Source of the DNA: Herbinix luporum
GTDB taxonomy: Bacteria; Bacillota; Clostridia; Lachnospirales; Lachnospiraceae
NCBI RefSeq assembly: GCF_900070325.1
Contig: NZ_LN879430.1
Location: 829,001-893,000 of the forward strand
Direction of reading: 5' to 3'
DNA length: 64,000 nucleotides
The number at the start of each line of letters is the position of its first letter. Position 1 is the stretch's first letter. The translations under genes and the position numbers were made by a program. Positions 17,877 to 26,711 of this stretch are shown here, one piece after another. Below the pieces are notes generated by a model. That model was not told where the DNA came from. It did no database searches and worked only from the letters and a program-made list of their open reading frames with translations.

Positions 17877-17930
17877 AGCCGCCATAAAATATCAGTTTAC
17901 TTATATGCAGATATTTTATGGCGGCTTTTT
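17877..17930 (+). terminator. Intrinsic terminator of argJBD
   Basis: A perfect 17-base stem, AGCCGCCATAAAATATC (17877-17893) with its complement at 17910-17926, followed by five T residues. Confidence 0.92.
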
Positions 17931-18022
17931 ACTTAAGCAAAAATGGAATGTATTTGTATACTTATAATGAAAACTGGAAATGTTAAAGAAGGATAGTTAT
18001 TATTAGGAAAGGTTTGATAAGT

Positions 18023-18457
18023 ATGTGGGGTATTATAATTGCCATTGTTTCCGGTGCATTAATGAGTATACAGGGAGTATTTAATACCGGTGTGACAAAA
18101 CAGACCGGTATTTGGGTTTGTGCAAGTTTTGTACAATTTAGTGCCCTAATAGTCTGTCTTGGGGCATGGTTTTTTACGGGACGTAGTAGCAGCTTTATGG
18201 ATCTTCTTAAGATAGATAATAAGTATATGCTACTTGGGGGAGCTATAGGGGCATTTATTACCTATACGGTTATAAAAAGTGTGGAAGCCTTAGGCCCTGC
18301 CAGAGCAAATATGTTTATTATTACTTCTCAGCTGCTTATAGCATATATAATTGAGCTTTTTGGCATTTTTGGTTCGGAAAAGGTAGACTTTCAGTGGCGT
18401 AAGTTAATAGGAATTATAATTATAATTGGAGGAATTATTACTTTTAAATGGGAATAA
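18023..18457 (+). CDS. DMT-family membrane protein (YdcZ/DUF606-like)
   Basis: A 144-residue protein with five hydrophobic helices, the size of the DUF606/YdcZ group of small drug/metabolite transporters. ALMSIQGVFNTGVTKQTG in the first helix-loop and LGPARANMFIITSQLLIAYIIELFG near the C terminus are family marks. The frame opens at a TTG at 18014, but the AGGAAAGG site at 18004-18011 suits the ATG at 18023. Such proteins often come as pairs; no partner is adjacent. The substrate is unknown. Confidence 0.85.
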   Translation: MWGIIIAIVSGALMSIQGVFNTGVTKQTGIWVCASFVQFSALIVCLGAWFFTGRSSSFMDLLKIDNKYMLLGGAIGAFITYTVIKSVEALGPARANMFIITSQLLIAYIIELFGIFGSEKVDFQWRKLIGIIIIIGGIITFKWE

Positions 18458-18495
18458 CGATAAAAAAAATTTCAATTAATTTGTTGAAATGCCTA

Positions 18496-18524
18496 TTGTA
18501 TTAACTTCGCAGTTTAGGTAAAAT
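18496..18524 (+). promoter_or_regulatory. Promoter for comEA
   Basis: TTGTAT (18496-18501), 17 bases, TAAAAT (18519-18524); the transcript would carry an 80-base leader before comEA. Confidence 0.55.
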
Positions 18525-18614
18525 AAAGATAAGTCATCATAATAAAGTATAGAGGGTACTTTTTAGATCTTTTGATAAAGCCCTAAAACATAGGGGAATC
18601 AAAGGAAGATGATG

Positions 18615-19298
18615 ATGAAAAATAAAGGTATAATTATTATAGTATCCTGTTTATATCTTCTTATAGCAGGAATGTGTTATAGTTGCTCATATAGAAAGGA
18701 TCCCGGGCAGGAGATAATGCTTACATCTTCGGAAAGTAATCAAGATGATGAAAGTATAGATATGGAACCTGGTAGTGAGGACAAGCCATTAATGTATACA
18801 GATATACAGCAGGATTATGGGGATGACTCCTTAGACAAAGAGAGTATTGTTTATGCCCATATATGTGGTGCTGTAGTTAATCCCGGAGTATATGAGATAA
18901 AGGCAGAATCTAGGCTGGTAGATTTAATTGAACTGGCAGGAGGTTTAAGTGATAATGCTGCCGGTGATTATATAAATCAAGCAGTGATAGTTGAAGATGG
19001 CCAAAGAATCTATATTCCCACCAAGGAGGAACTAAAGCAGCTAAGTTTAACAGAGTATATAAATGGCGAAGAAAGCCCTAAGTCAGACAGTAAAAGCATC
19101 AATATTAAGGTTAATATTAATAGAGCAGATGAAACAGAACTGATGAGTTTGCCTGGTATCGGTCAGTCAAAAGCAAAAAGTATAGTAGAATATAGGAATA
19201 AATACGGCAGTTTTAAGCAAATATCTGATTTAATGATGGTACCGGGAATTAAGGAAGGCTTGTTTAGTAAGGTTAAAGATTTAATTACTGTTAAATAA
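18615..19298 (+). CDS. comEA: ComEA family DNA-binding protein (SLBB plus helix-hairpin-helix)
   Basis: A 227-residue membrane-anchored DNA receptor. Residues about 5-22 are a hydrophobic anchor containing LYLLIAGMCYSC, possibly a lipobox-like end. A Ser/Asp/Glu-rich linker is followed by an SLBB domain (VYAHICGAVVNPGVYEIKAE onwards) and a C-terminal double helix-hairpin-helix (VNINRADETELMSLPGIGQS, then SFKQISDLMMVPGIKEG). This is the ComEA layout for binding incoming DNA and handing it to ComEC. Three ATGs occur in a row; the third, at 18615, has the best distance from AAGGAAG. comEC follows after three other genes, so natural transformation machinery is present at least in part. Confidence 0.93.
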   Translation: MKNKGIIIIVSCLYLLIAGMCYSCSYRKDPGQEIMLTSSESNQDDESIDMEPGSEDKPLMYTDIQQDYGDDSLDKESIVYAHICGAVVNPGVYEIKAESRLVDLIELAGGLSDNAAGDYINQAVIVEDGQRIYIPTKEELKQLSLTEYINGEESPKSDSKSINIKVNINRADETELMSLPGIGQSKAKSIVEYRNKYGSFKQISDLMMVPGIKEGLFSKVKDLITVK

Positions 19299-19370
19299 TC
19301 GGTAACATAAGAACAGAAATACATTCCGTTATTTGGAAAGTTTAAATTATAAAAAGAATGAGGTGTATCA

Positions 19371-20066
19371 ATGGCAAAGAAAGTACTTGTAGTCGATGAT
19401 GAAAAGTTAATAGTTAAAGGGATCCGTTTTAGTCTGGAACAAGACGGTATGGAAGTGGATTGCGCTTATGATGGTGAAGAAGCTCTCGAAGCTGCAAGAA
19501 AAACGGAATATGATGTAGTACTTCTAGATGTTATGCTTCCAAAGCTAACAGGATTTGAAGTATGTCAACAGATTCGGGAATTTTCCTCCATGCCTATTAT
19601 TATGCTGACAGCTAAGGGTGATGATATGGACAAGATTCTTGGTCTAGAGTATGGGGCAGACGATTATATTACTAAGCCCTTTAACATCCTGGAAGTAAAA
19701 GCTAGAATTAAGGCTATTATGCGCCGCAGTGGAAAAAATACTGTTCCTACAAATGAGCCAAAGACAATCTCATTTAATGACATGAAAATTGACTGTGAAA
19801 ATAGAAGAGTATATATATCCGATAGTGAAGTTAACTTAACAGTTAAGGAATTTGATTTGCTTGAATTAATGGTATTAAACCCTAACAAGGTATATAGCCG
19901 TGAAAACCTCCTAAATATTGTATGGGGATATGATTATCCCGGAGATGTAAGAACTGTGGATGTTCATATCAGAAGGCTTCGCGAAAAAATTGAAAGTAAT
20001 CCAAGCGAACCAAAATATATACATACAAAATGGGGTGTAGGCTATTATTTCCAAAATCAAGAATAA
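19371..20066 (+). CDS. OmpR/PhoB-type response regulator
   Basis: A 231-residue transcription factor. The receiver domain (residues 1-120) has the acidic pair Asp9/Asp10, the phospho-acceptor Asp53 in VVLLDVMLP, Thr in LTAK and Lys in YITKPF. The C-terminal winged helix ends with [26 protein letters not shown]-like sequence, the OmpR DNA-reading form (here NIVWGY). It resembles cell-envelope regulators such as WalR/PhoP, but the class is not decided. A kinase gene follows immediately, so the pair forms a two-component system placed inside the comEA-comEC region. Confidence 0.93.
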   Translation: [231 protein letters not shown]

Positions 20067-20085
20067 TCTAAAACTATTAAATAGC

Positions 20086-21486
20086 ATGAGGATGCACATG
20101 CTGCTTGTTTTTATCATAGTAGGTGTGGTTCCCTTATATATTTTTTCATATACCCTATTAAATAACTATGAGGAAAAAGCATTAAGTAATAAATATAACC
20201 AAATGCAGAACCAGATTATCATGCTATCCAATCAGATGATTACCACAGGTTATCTGACACTGGCAGATGTACCGGAAATTGATAGTGAAGTTAAACGACT
20301 AGCTGAGTTTTTTCAAGGGAGAATTGTTATTGTTAATAATAATCTTAATATAGTTGAGGATACCTATGGCCTTTATGATAGCAATAAGTATTTAGTATCT
20401 AAAGAAGTAATACAGTGCTTTGAAGGAAACAGCAGCAGAGTTCATGATAAAGAAAATAATTATGTTGTATTAACATATCCCATCACCCATACGACCGAGG
20501 AAGAAAAGGTTATTGTGGGTGCTGTTGTTATGAATTCATCTACCAAAGACATACAAAGCATATTAAATGGTATGGAACAAAGGGCCATTATATTTACCTT
20601 AGCTTTAGCTATTTTTATTGTTATATTTGGCATATATTTTTCTATGCGTTTAACAAAGCCTTTGACCGATATTGTTAATTCAATTGATCATTTAACAGAG
20701 GGCTTTATGGAAGAGGGAGTATCAATTAAAGGGTATTATGAAATAGAAAGAATATCCGATTCATTTAACAAAATGATAAATCGGATGAATAAAATAGAAA
20801 GTAGTAGGCAGGAGTTTGTATCCAATGTATCCCATGAGTTAAAGACTCCTATTACTTCCATTAAGGTTCTGGCTGAATCTCTTCTTATGCAAGAAGATGC
20901 CCCTGTGGAACTTTACCGTGAGTTTTTAGTTGATATATCTGAGGAAATTGAGAGAGAAAATAAAATCATTAATGATTTGCTTTCCTTAGTAAAGCTTAAT
21001 AAAACTTCCGGTGATTTAAATATTACCAGCGTAAATGTCAATGATCTTTTGGAGCAGATTTTAAAGCGGCTCGGTCCTATTGCAAAGAAGCAAAACATTG
21101 AAATAATATATGAAAGCTTTCGGCCGGTAATGGCAGATGTGGATGAAGTAAAGATTTCACTTGCCTTAACCAATCTTATTGAGAATGCTATTAAATACAA
21201 TGTCCCTGATGGTTGGATAAGGGTATCACTGAATGCAGACCATAAGTATTTCTATGTTAAGGTTGCAGATTCCGGTATAGGTATACCTGAGGATGTACAG
21301 GATTTAATCTTTGAACGTTTTTATAGAGTAGATAAGGCCAGATCTAGAGAAACCGGTGGTACAGGATTAGGTCTTGCAATTACTAAGAGTGTAGTACAGA
21401 TGCATAGGGGTGCTATAAAGATATATAGCCAAGAAGGGGAAGGGACAACCTTTAATGTAAGGATTCCTTTAAACTTTATATCCTAG
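20086..21486 (+). CDS. Sensor histidine kinase with HAMP domain
   Basis: A 466-residue membrane kinase partner of the preceding regulator. Order: N-terminal membrane helix (residues 4-22), an extracytoplasmic sensor of about 130 residues, a second helix (about 165-187), HAMP, then HisKA with phospho-acceptor His250 in NVSHELKTPITSIK, and HATPase with LTNLIENAIKYN (N box), ADSGIGIPED (G1) and GGTGLGLAI (G2). The ATG at 20086 lacks a ribosome site. The frame is open to 20041, overlapping the regulator end, and the extra codons read as basic-hydrophobic sequence (KIKNNLKLLNS), so a rare start such as ATT at 20044 or 20047 is possible. The signal is unknown. Confidence 0.92.
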   Translation: MRMHMLLVFIIVGVVPLYIFSYTLLNNYEEKALSNKYNQMQNQIIMLSNQMITTGYLTLADVPEIDSEVKRLAEFFQGRIVIVNNNLNIVEDTYGLYDSNKYLVSKEVIQCFEGNSSRVHDKENNYVVLTYPITHTTEEEKVIVGAVVMNSSTKDIQSILNGMEQRAIIFTLALAIFIVIFGIYFSMRLTKPLTDIVNSIDHLTEGFMEEGVSIKGYYEIERISDSFNKMINRMNKIESSRQEFVSNVSHELKTPITSIKVLAESLLMQEDAPVELYREFLVDISEEIERENKIINDLLSLVKLNKTSGDLNITSVNVNDLLEQILKRLGPIAKKQNIEIIYESFRPVMADVDEVKISLALTNLIENAIKYNVPDGWIRVSLNADHKYFYVKVADSGIGIPEDVQDLIFERFYRVDKARSRETGGTGLGLAITKSVVQMHRGAIKIYSQEGEGTTFNVRIPLNFIS

Positions 21487-21609
21487 ATTTAAATAGGTAA
21501 AATATTATTATATAATTTAAACCTTTTATGAATTTATATGTATAAAGATTTTGTTTTTTAATATATTTTGCGGTAATTTATATGATTATTGCAAAGGAAT
21601 GAGGTATTA

Positions 21610-22521
21610 ATGAAAAGACTGTTAGTTTTTATCATACTTCCTACGATTTTGATTTTAACTTCTTGCAGTATTAATAAAGATAAATCAGATAAATCAAAAA
21701 ATGAATATCAGATTTATTGCATAGACAGTAAGTCTTCTGGTATTGTAAGTGAAAGTTATATTCCTAAAGGAAGCAGCAGAAAAGAACTGGTGTCAGAAAT
21801 TATGGAAGTACTGCAAAAGGAACCTAAAAATGTAACCTATAAAAGGGGCATTCCTGAAGGAGTATCAATTCTAGATTACAAAATTGATAATGATCAGTTA
21901 ATTATCAATTTTGATTCAAAGTATGGTGAGTTAAAAGGAATACAAGAAATTTTATGTAGAGCCACAATTGTTAAGACTATGTGCCAGATTCCGGGTATAG
22001 ATTTTGTCTTGTTTAACGTTAACGACCAGCCCCTTGTGGATTCCAATGGCATACAGATTGGCCTAATGACGGCAGAATTTTTTGTTGAAAATACAGGAGC
22101 TGAGACCAACTATAATGTAACCTTATATTTTGCCAATGAAGCAGGTAATTTATTAAAGAAGACCACCAGAAATATTTATTATACCGGTACATCTACTATT
22201 GAGGAACATGTAATTAACCAGATAATTAACGGACCTACGGAGATTGGCCTATATCCTACAGTTCCTGAAGGAACTACCCTTCTAAATGTTTCAACTAAGG
22301 AAAAAATCTGCTATGTAGATTTAAATGAAAAATTCCTAGAGAAGCTGCCGGGCATAACAGAAGAGGTTGCTATATATTCTATTGTAAATTCACTGGTTGA
22401 GCTTCCGGGTATAAATAGAGTGCAGTTTAGAATTAACGGTGAGATTGTGGAAACTTACCATAATTTACCCTTCGGAGTTTTGTTTGAAAGAAATCTAGCA
22501 ATTAATGAAGACAATCAATAG
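21610..22521 (+). CDS. GerMN-domain lipoprotein
   Basis: A 303-residue lipoprotein. The N terminus is a signal peptide with lipobox LTSC, so it is lipid-anchored. Two tandem GerMN domains follow (about residues 60-165 and 195-295), each with the pattern of RGIPEGVSILDYKI / TVPEGTTLLNVST, then NFDSKYGELK / VDLNEKFLEKLPG. Such domains occur in spore-germination and sporulation proteins (GerM) and in lipoproteins coupled to LpqB-type two-component systems. The frame begins at TTG 21589, but GAGGTATT before ATG 21610 decides the start. It directly follows the kinase gene, an arrangement seen for LpqB-like partners of a sensor kinase, so it may modulate the kinase (inference). Confidence 0.88.
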   Translation: MKRLLVFIILPTILILTSCSINKDKSDKSKNEYQIYCIDSKSSGIVSESYIPKGSSRKELVSEIMEVLQKEPKNVTYKRGIPEGVSILDYKIDNDQLIINFDSKYGELKGIQEILCRATIVKTMCQIPGIDFVLFNVNDQPLVDSNGIQIGLMTAEFFVENTGAETNYNVTLYFANEAGNLLKKTTRNIYYTGTSTIEEHVINQIINGPTEIGLYPTVPEGTTLLNVSTKEKICYVDLNEKFLEKLPGITEEVAIYSIVNSLVELPGINRVQFRINGEIVETYHNLPFGVLFERNLAINEDNQ

Positions 22522-22538
22522 GGGGGAGGTTTAATGAA

Positions 22539-24884
22539 GTGATTAAGAGACCTTTCCTTTGGGGGATTGGGGCTTTTGTTATGGGAATACTTTTAGCCTG
22601 GTATAAAATCCCCCTGATTTTTTTAGTTATACTGGCTTTTGTGGGCTGGTTACTTATATATCTTTTTATGTTTCCTCTTAATAAATTTATTAACCGTAAG
22701 GATATATTTTTGTGGAGTCTGCCTTTTCTTATCTTCCTTGGCTATTTTGCCATGGGTGAACAGATGAAGCCTCCTGATATGGATATGGCTTTTAGAGAAA
22801 AGGAGGCTTGTAGCCTTACAGGGGAAGTAAATATGATTGTAAAAAAGCCTTCCGGTAATGTATATTATTTAAAAGATAACAAAGTTACATTATTAGAGGG
22901 TAGCACATATCTTGTTGAAAATATTTTGGTATATGCTAAAGATTCTTGTGAATATCTAATCGGAAATCAAATTACTGTCTCAGGAACCATCTATAAATTC
23001 TCTAAAAACACCAATCCCGGTGGATTTAACGAAAATCTCTATTATAAAATTCAAAATATCGATTATAAAGTCTATGCAAAGGAAATTGACTTAGCAGATG
23101 ATAATTATTCAAAATATCACTTTATTTTAAATAAAATTAAGAGGGAGCTTATAAATTCCTATGAAAAAATTCTCCCAGAGAAAGAAGCGGGAATCTTAAT
23201 GGCCATGGTTCTGGGAGAAAAGTATTTGTTGGGGGACGAAATAAACAGCCTATATCAGGAAAATGGAATTTCCCATATCCTTGCTATTTCAGGACTTCAT
23301 ATATCTTTAGTTGGTGCAGCAGTCTACTTTTGTTTAAGAAAATTAAGATTGGGGCTTATAGTATCTACCCTTTTGTCTTTGATTTTTATCTATAGCTACG
23401 GAGTGCTTACTAATTTCAGTGTGTCCACCAACAGAGCTGTTGTAATGTATAGTGTAATGCTGATTGCAAAAATTATAGGAAAGACCTTTGATATGCTGTC
23501 GGCCCTATCTTTAAGTGCTTTTATAATACTTCTTCAAAATCCTATGGAGATTTTTAATGCCGGTTTTTTATTATCATTTGCTGCTGTTTTTGGAATTGCA
23601 TTACTTGTACCTTGTTTTAATATTCTCTTTAAGAGTAAAAAAATTCTGCTTCAAAGTCTTTATACAAGTGTCTGTGTTCAAATATTCACTCTTCCGGCAA
23701 TTCTTTATTTCTTCTTTCAAATCTCAATTTATAGTGTCATTATTAATCTTATAATCTTACCCTTAACATCCTTGCTGCTTTTAACAGCTATAGTAGCAGG
23801 TGTCTTTGGCTTCTTGTTTTATCCTATTGCTATGTTTGTGGCAGGAGGAGCTAAGTATATACTAAGCTTCTATGAGTTTGTTTGCACAATTGGAAGCAAG
23901 ATGCCGGCTAATCTATTAACTGTCGGAAGGCCGGATATAATTCGGATAGTGCTTTATTACTTACTTATTCTTATCTTTATCTATGGAGTTAATAGGTATA
24001 AAAAAAGGAGCTTCCTATTAATTCTTTTATTTGCAGTTGGGATTTTGATATTTCCAAAGCAAGGGGAGGGCTTAACTGTTACCATGCTAGATGTGGGACA
24101 GGGAGAAGCCATATATATGGAGACAGGGGAAGGCTTGAATTTCCTTATTGATGGGGGCAGTATTGATGTAAATGGGGTGGGCATATATCGTATAAGGCCA
24201 TTTTTATTATCAAGGGGAATTAATCATATAGATTATGCCATAGTTACCCATGGAGATACGGATCATACTAGCGGCCTTATGGAACTAATGGAAGATGGGA
24301 AGATAAAAATAGTAAATCTAATTTTACCTAAGATAGATAGTAGTAATAATAGATGGGATAGGGAAGATATAACTATAAATGATCAGGATGAGTTTAAGGA
24401 TTTAAAGGAACTGGCTGCTAAATGTAAGGTTAATCTTATGTATATTAAGGCAGGGGATTATATTAGGGAAGGTAAGCTGGATATAACATGTCTACATCCT
24501 CTAGAAGGTTATATGTACTCTTCTAGAAATGCTTATTCTACTGTTCTTAGTGTGAAATACGGAGATTTTGATATGCTTCTTACGGGGGATTTGGAAGCAG
24601 AGGGGGAGAGAAATATTACAAAAATGCCCTTATCCCAATATGATGTACTTAAGGTAGCACATCATGGATCAAAAAACTCCACTAGTCAGGAATTTCTTAA
24701 AATTATTAAACCTAGGTTGTCGCTAATTTCCTGTGGTAAAGATAACCGTTACGGTCACCCTCATGAGGAGCTTCTGGAAAGATTAGATGATATAGGAAGT
24801 GAGCTTGTAATAACCTATGAAAGTGGGGCTATTACCATAAAGACAGATGGAAGAAGGGTGTTTATGAAGGGATATATGGATTAG
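22539..24884 (+). CDS. comEC: ComEC/Rec2 DNA-internalisation channel
   Basis: A 781-residue membrane channel that moves single-stranded DNA into the cell during transformation. Order: N-terminal helices and an OB-like soluble domain (to about residue 200), the Competence domain with many helices (about 225-500, including NGISHILAISGLHISLVG and STNRAVVMY), then a C-terminal metallo-beta-lactamase-like domain (VTMLDVGQGEAIYMETG, HGDTDHTSGL, VAHHGSKNS) thought to degrade the other strand. The start is GTG at 22539, nine bases after GGGGGGAGG; the ATG at 22533 in another frame hits TGA after two codons. Full length, so competence function is plausible. Confidence 0.95.
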   Translation: MIKRPFLWGIGAFVMGILLAWYKIPLIFLVILAFVGWLLIYLFMFPLNKFINRKDIFLWSLPFLIFLGYFAMGEQMKPPDMDMAFREKEACSLTGEVNMIVKKPSGNVYYLKDNKVTLLEGSTYLVENILVYAKDSCEYLIGNQITVSGTIYKFSKNTNPGGFNENLYYKIQNIDYKVYAKEIDLADDNYSKYHFILNKIKRELINSYEKILPEKEAGILMAMVLGEKYLLGDEINSLYQENGISHILAISGLHISLVGAAVYFCLRKLRLGLIVSTLLSLIFIYSYGVLTNFSVSTNRAVVMYSVMLIAKIIGKTFDMLSALSLSAFIILLQNPMEIFNAGFLLSFAAVFGIALLVPCFNILFKSKKILLQSLYTSVCVQIFTLPAILYFFFQISIYSVIINLIILPLTSLLLLTAIVAGVFGFLFYPIAMFVAGGAKYILSFYEFVCTIGSKMPANLLTVGRPDIIRIVLYYLLILIFIYGVNRYKKRSFLLILLFAVGILIFPKQGEGLTVTMLDVGQGEAIYMETGEGLNFLIDGGSIDVNGVGIYRIRPFLLSRGINHIDYAIVTHGDTDHTSGLMELMEDGKIKIVNLILPKIDSSNNRWDREDITINDQDEFKDLKELAAKCKVNLMYIKAGDYIREGKLDITCLHPLEGYMYSSRNAYSTVLSVKYGDFDMLLTGDLEAEGERNITKMPLSQYDVLKVAHHGSKNSTSQEFLKIIKPRLSLISCGKDNRYGHPHEELLERLDDIGSELVITYESGAITIKTDGRRVFMKGYMD

Positions 24885-25068
24885 TATATGAGAAAAATAT
24901 GACTGAAATATCAAAATAATGAAAAAGATTGAAATATGACAATGGAAATGATAAAGTATGGATGTTTAATACTATATAAGGGAATTTGTGTCGATATAGA
25001 TTAATAACTAAGAAAGTAAATTCTACTGCTATCTTAATGTGCATGTATAGGAAGAAAGAAAAATATCG

Positions 25069-25118
25069 AAATGCATACTGTACGGTTGCTTTATACTGTA
25101 TGGTGTGCATTTTTTGTT
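25069..25118 (+). terminator. Terminator downstream of comEC
   Basis: AAATGCATACTGTACGGT (25069-25086) pairs along about 18 positions, with four wobble pairs, with the strand ending at 25112 (...GTGTGCATTT), followed by T residues. It lies 185 bases after comEC. Confidence 0.75.
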
Positions 25119-25214
25119 CTAGGGGTGTTCTCACTCTATTGCTGTAGAAAGGTAACACATTTAACTATTTATAATTAATTCTGACAAAAAGACCAATTTC
25201 TTAAGATAATTTAC

Positions 25215-25243
25215 TTGTAATGATATTGTTAATAATGTATAAT
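25215..25243 (+). promoter_or_regulatory. Promoter of the RiPP maturase operon
   Basis: TTGTAA (25215-25220), 17 bases, TATAAT (25238-25243). Transcription would start near 25250, which rules out the upstream ATG at 25245 and supports the start at 25290. Confidence 0.65.
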
Positions 25244-25289
25244 AATGAAAAATAATGGAAAATGTAAACAACAGGAAAAAGGTGATGTT

Positions 25290-26711
25290 ATGGACAAGCT
25301 AGATAAATATGAGTTTTCTACATATAGTGGTGGTGAATATATATATTTTCCTGATTCTAATATAGTTTTAGGAAAAAAGTGGATAGAGGAAGATGAAAAA
25401 AGATATAAAGATATAATTAATTTAAGTGGTTTTCAGAAAGAAGAAGATTATAATACAAAATTTAATTATAGCGGAGAAGATATTAAGATAAATTTATTTA
25501 AAGCTGGTTTTGTACAATTGGCAATTGAGGTCACTAGTCAATGTAATTTTCGTTGTAAATATTGTGTGTTCTCAGGTCGTTATTCAGGTCAACGGATACA
25601 TAAAACTGATAATATGAGTTTAGAGACAGCAAAGAAAAGCATAGACCTATATTTAAGATATATAGAAGAAGCCAAAGATTATAATCCTAATCGAAGACCT
25701 GTTATATCCTTTTACGGAGGAGAGCCATTACTTAATTTTGATTTAATTAAACAATGTGTAGAATATGCAAAAAGTCTATATGATGAGCAAATTTATTTTT
25801 CTGTAACAACAAATGGATCCTTACTAACAGATGATATTATAGACTTTTTGGTAATAGAGAAATTTAGTACTATTGTTAGTTTAGATGGATATAAAGAGAA
25901 CCATGATAGAAATAGAGTTAATGCATCCGGCCATGGGACTTTTGATTTTGTAATGAAAAATATAAAAAAACTATACGAAAAGCAAAAAACACCGGTATTT
26001 CTTAGTACAGTATTTGATTACAAAACAGATTTTCAAAAGATGGAGGAATTTTTTCGTGAAAATTCTCAAGTAGTTGAATTAACAATCAATGGAGTAAATT
26101 CCTTTGGTACAGATTATTTTAATCAGTTTACAAAAGAGGATTATATTTCTTTTAATAAAAGTTTAGAAGAATTAAAGGAAAGTTTTATTGTCGATGTTCA
26201 AGAGGGTAAAAATCATAACCTAAATTCATTTATGCATAGGGTTTTAGGTGATATTTGTACATCTATATTCATGAAACAAGTAAATTTAAATCCGCAAAAT
26301 GATAAAGTGATTAAATATACCGGGTCCTGCATCCCGGGAACTAAATTGTTTGTTGATTATCAAGGAGAAATTTATATTTGCGAAAAGGTAAGTCGTGAGG
26401 TTAGTATTGGCAATGTTTATAATGGTTTAGATTTTAATAAATGTGCAGATATTGTTAATCAATATAATGAAGTTGTGTCTAAAAAATGTAATAAATGTTT
26501 GCTTAGAAATACATGTAAAAGGTGTTTTACATCAATCACCATGAAGAAAGGGGTAGATATTCACCCCGATATATGCAAAGAGAAAATATATGATTTTAAG
26601 AAAGATCTCGAATTTGCATATTCAATATTCGAACTTAATCCAACTTGGATTGGAACCTATTTCAATGAATATTACGATAAGATTAAAGAGATGGCGGTGA
26701 TAATAAAATAA
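25290..26711 (+). CDS. Radical SAM/SPASM peptide maturase
   Basis: A 473-residue radical SAM enzyme of the SPASM-containing RiPP maturase type. CX3CX2C is C85/C89/C92 in CNFRCKYC and binds the [4Fe-4S] cluster that cleaves SAM; GGEP is at 143-146. The C-terminal SPASM part carries cysteines from C347 (SCIPGTKLF), then ICEK, CNKC, TCKRC and a last C in HPDICKEK, enough for two auxiliary clusters. SPASM maturases such as AlbA and TrnC/TrnD form Cys sulfur-to-alpha-carbon thioethers. The ATG at 25290 with AAAGGTGATG is used because an upstream ATG overlaps the promoter. A C-terminal tail of about 35 residues is unassigned. First gene of the RiPP operon; the precursor is probably the peptide at 29639-29839. 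Confidence 0.9.
   Translation: MDKLDKYEFSTYSGGEYIYFPDSNIVLGKKWIEEDEKRYKDIINLSGFQKEEDYNTKFNYSGEDIKINLFKAGFVQLAIEVTSQCNFRCKYCVFSGRYSGQRIHKTDNMSLETAKKSIDLYLRYIEEAKDYNPNRRPVISFYGGEPLLNFDLIKQCVEYAKSLYDEQIYFSVTTNGSLLTDDIIDFLVIEKFSTIVSLDGYKENHDRNRVNASGHGTFDFVMKNIKKLYEKQKTPVFLSTVFDYKTDFQKMEEFFRENSQVVELTINGVNSFGTDYFNQFTKEDYISFNKSLEELKESFIVDVQEGKNHNLNSFMHRVLGDICTSIFMKQVNLNPQNDKVIKYTGSCIPGTKLFVDYQGEIYICEKVSREVSIGNVYNGLDFNKCADIVNQYNEVVSKKCNKCLLRNTCKRCFTSITMKKGVDIHPDICKEKIYDFKKDLEFAYSIFELNPTWIGTYFNEYYDKIKEMAVIIK

Noticed and set aside
22533..22541. ATG nearer the ribosome site than the comEC GTG
   Set aside because: It reads ATG AAG TGA, stopping after two codons; GTG 22539 opens the real frame.
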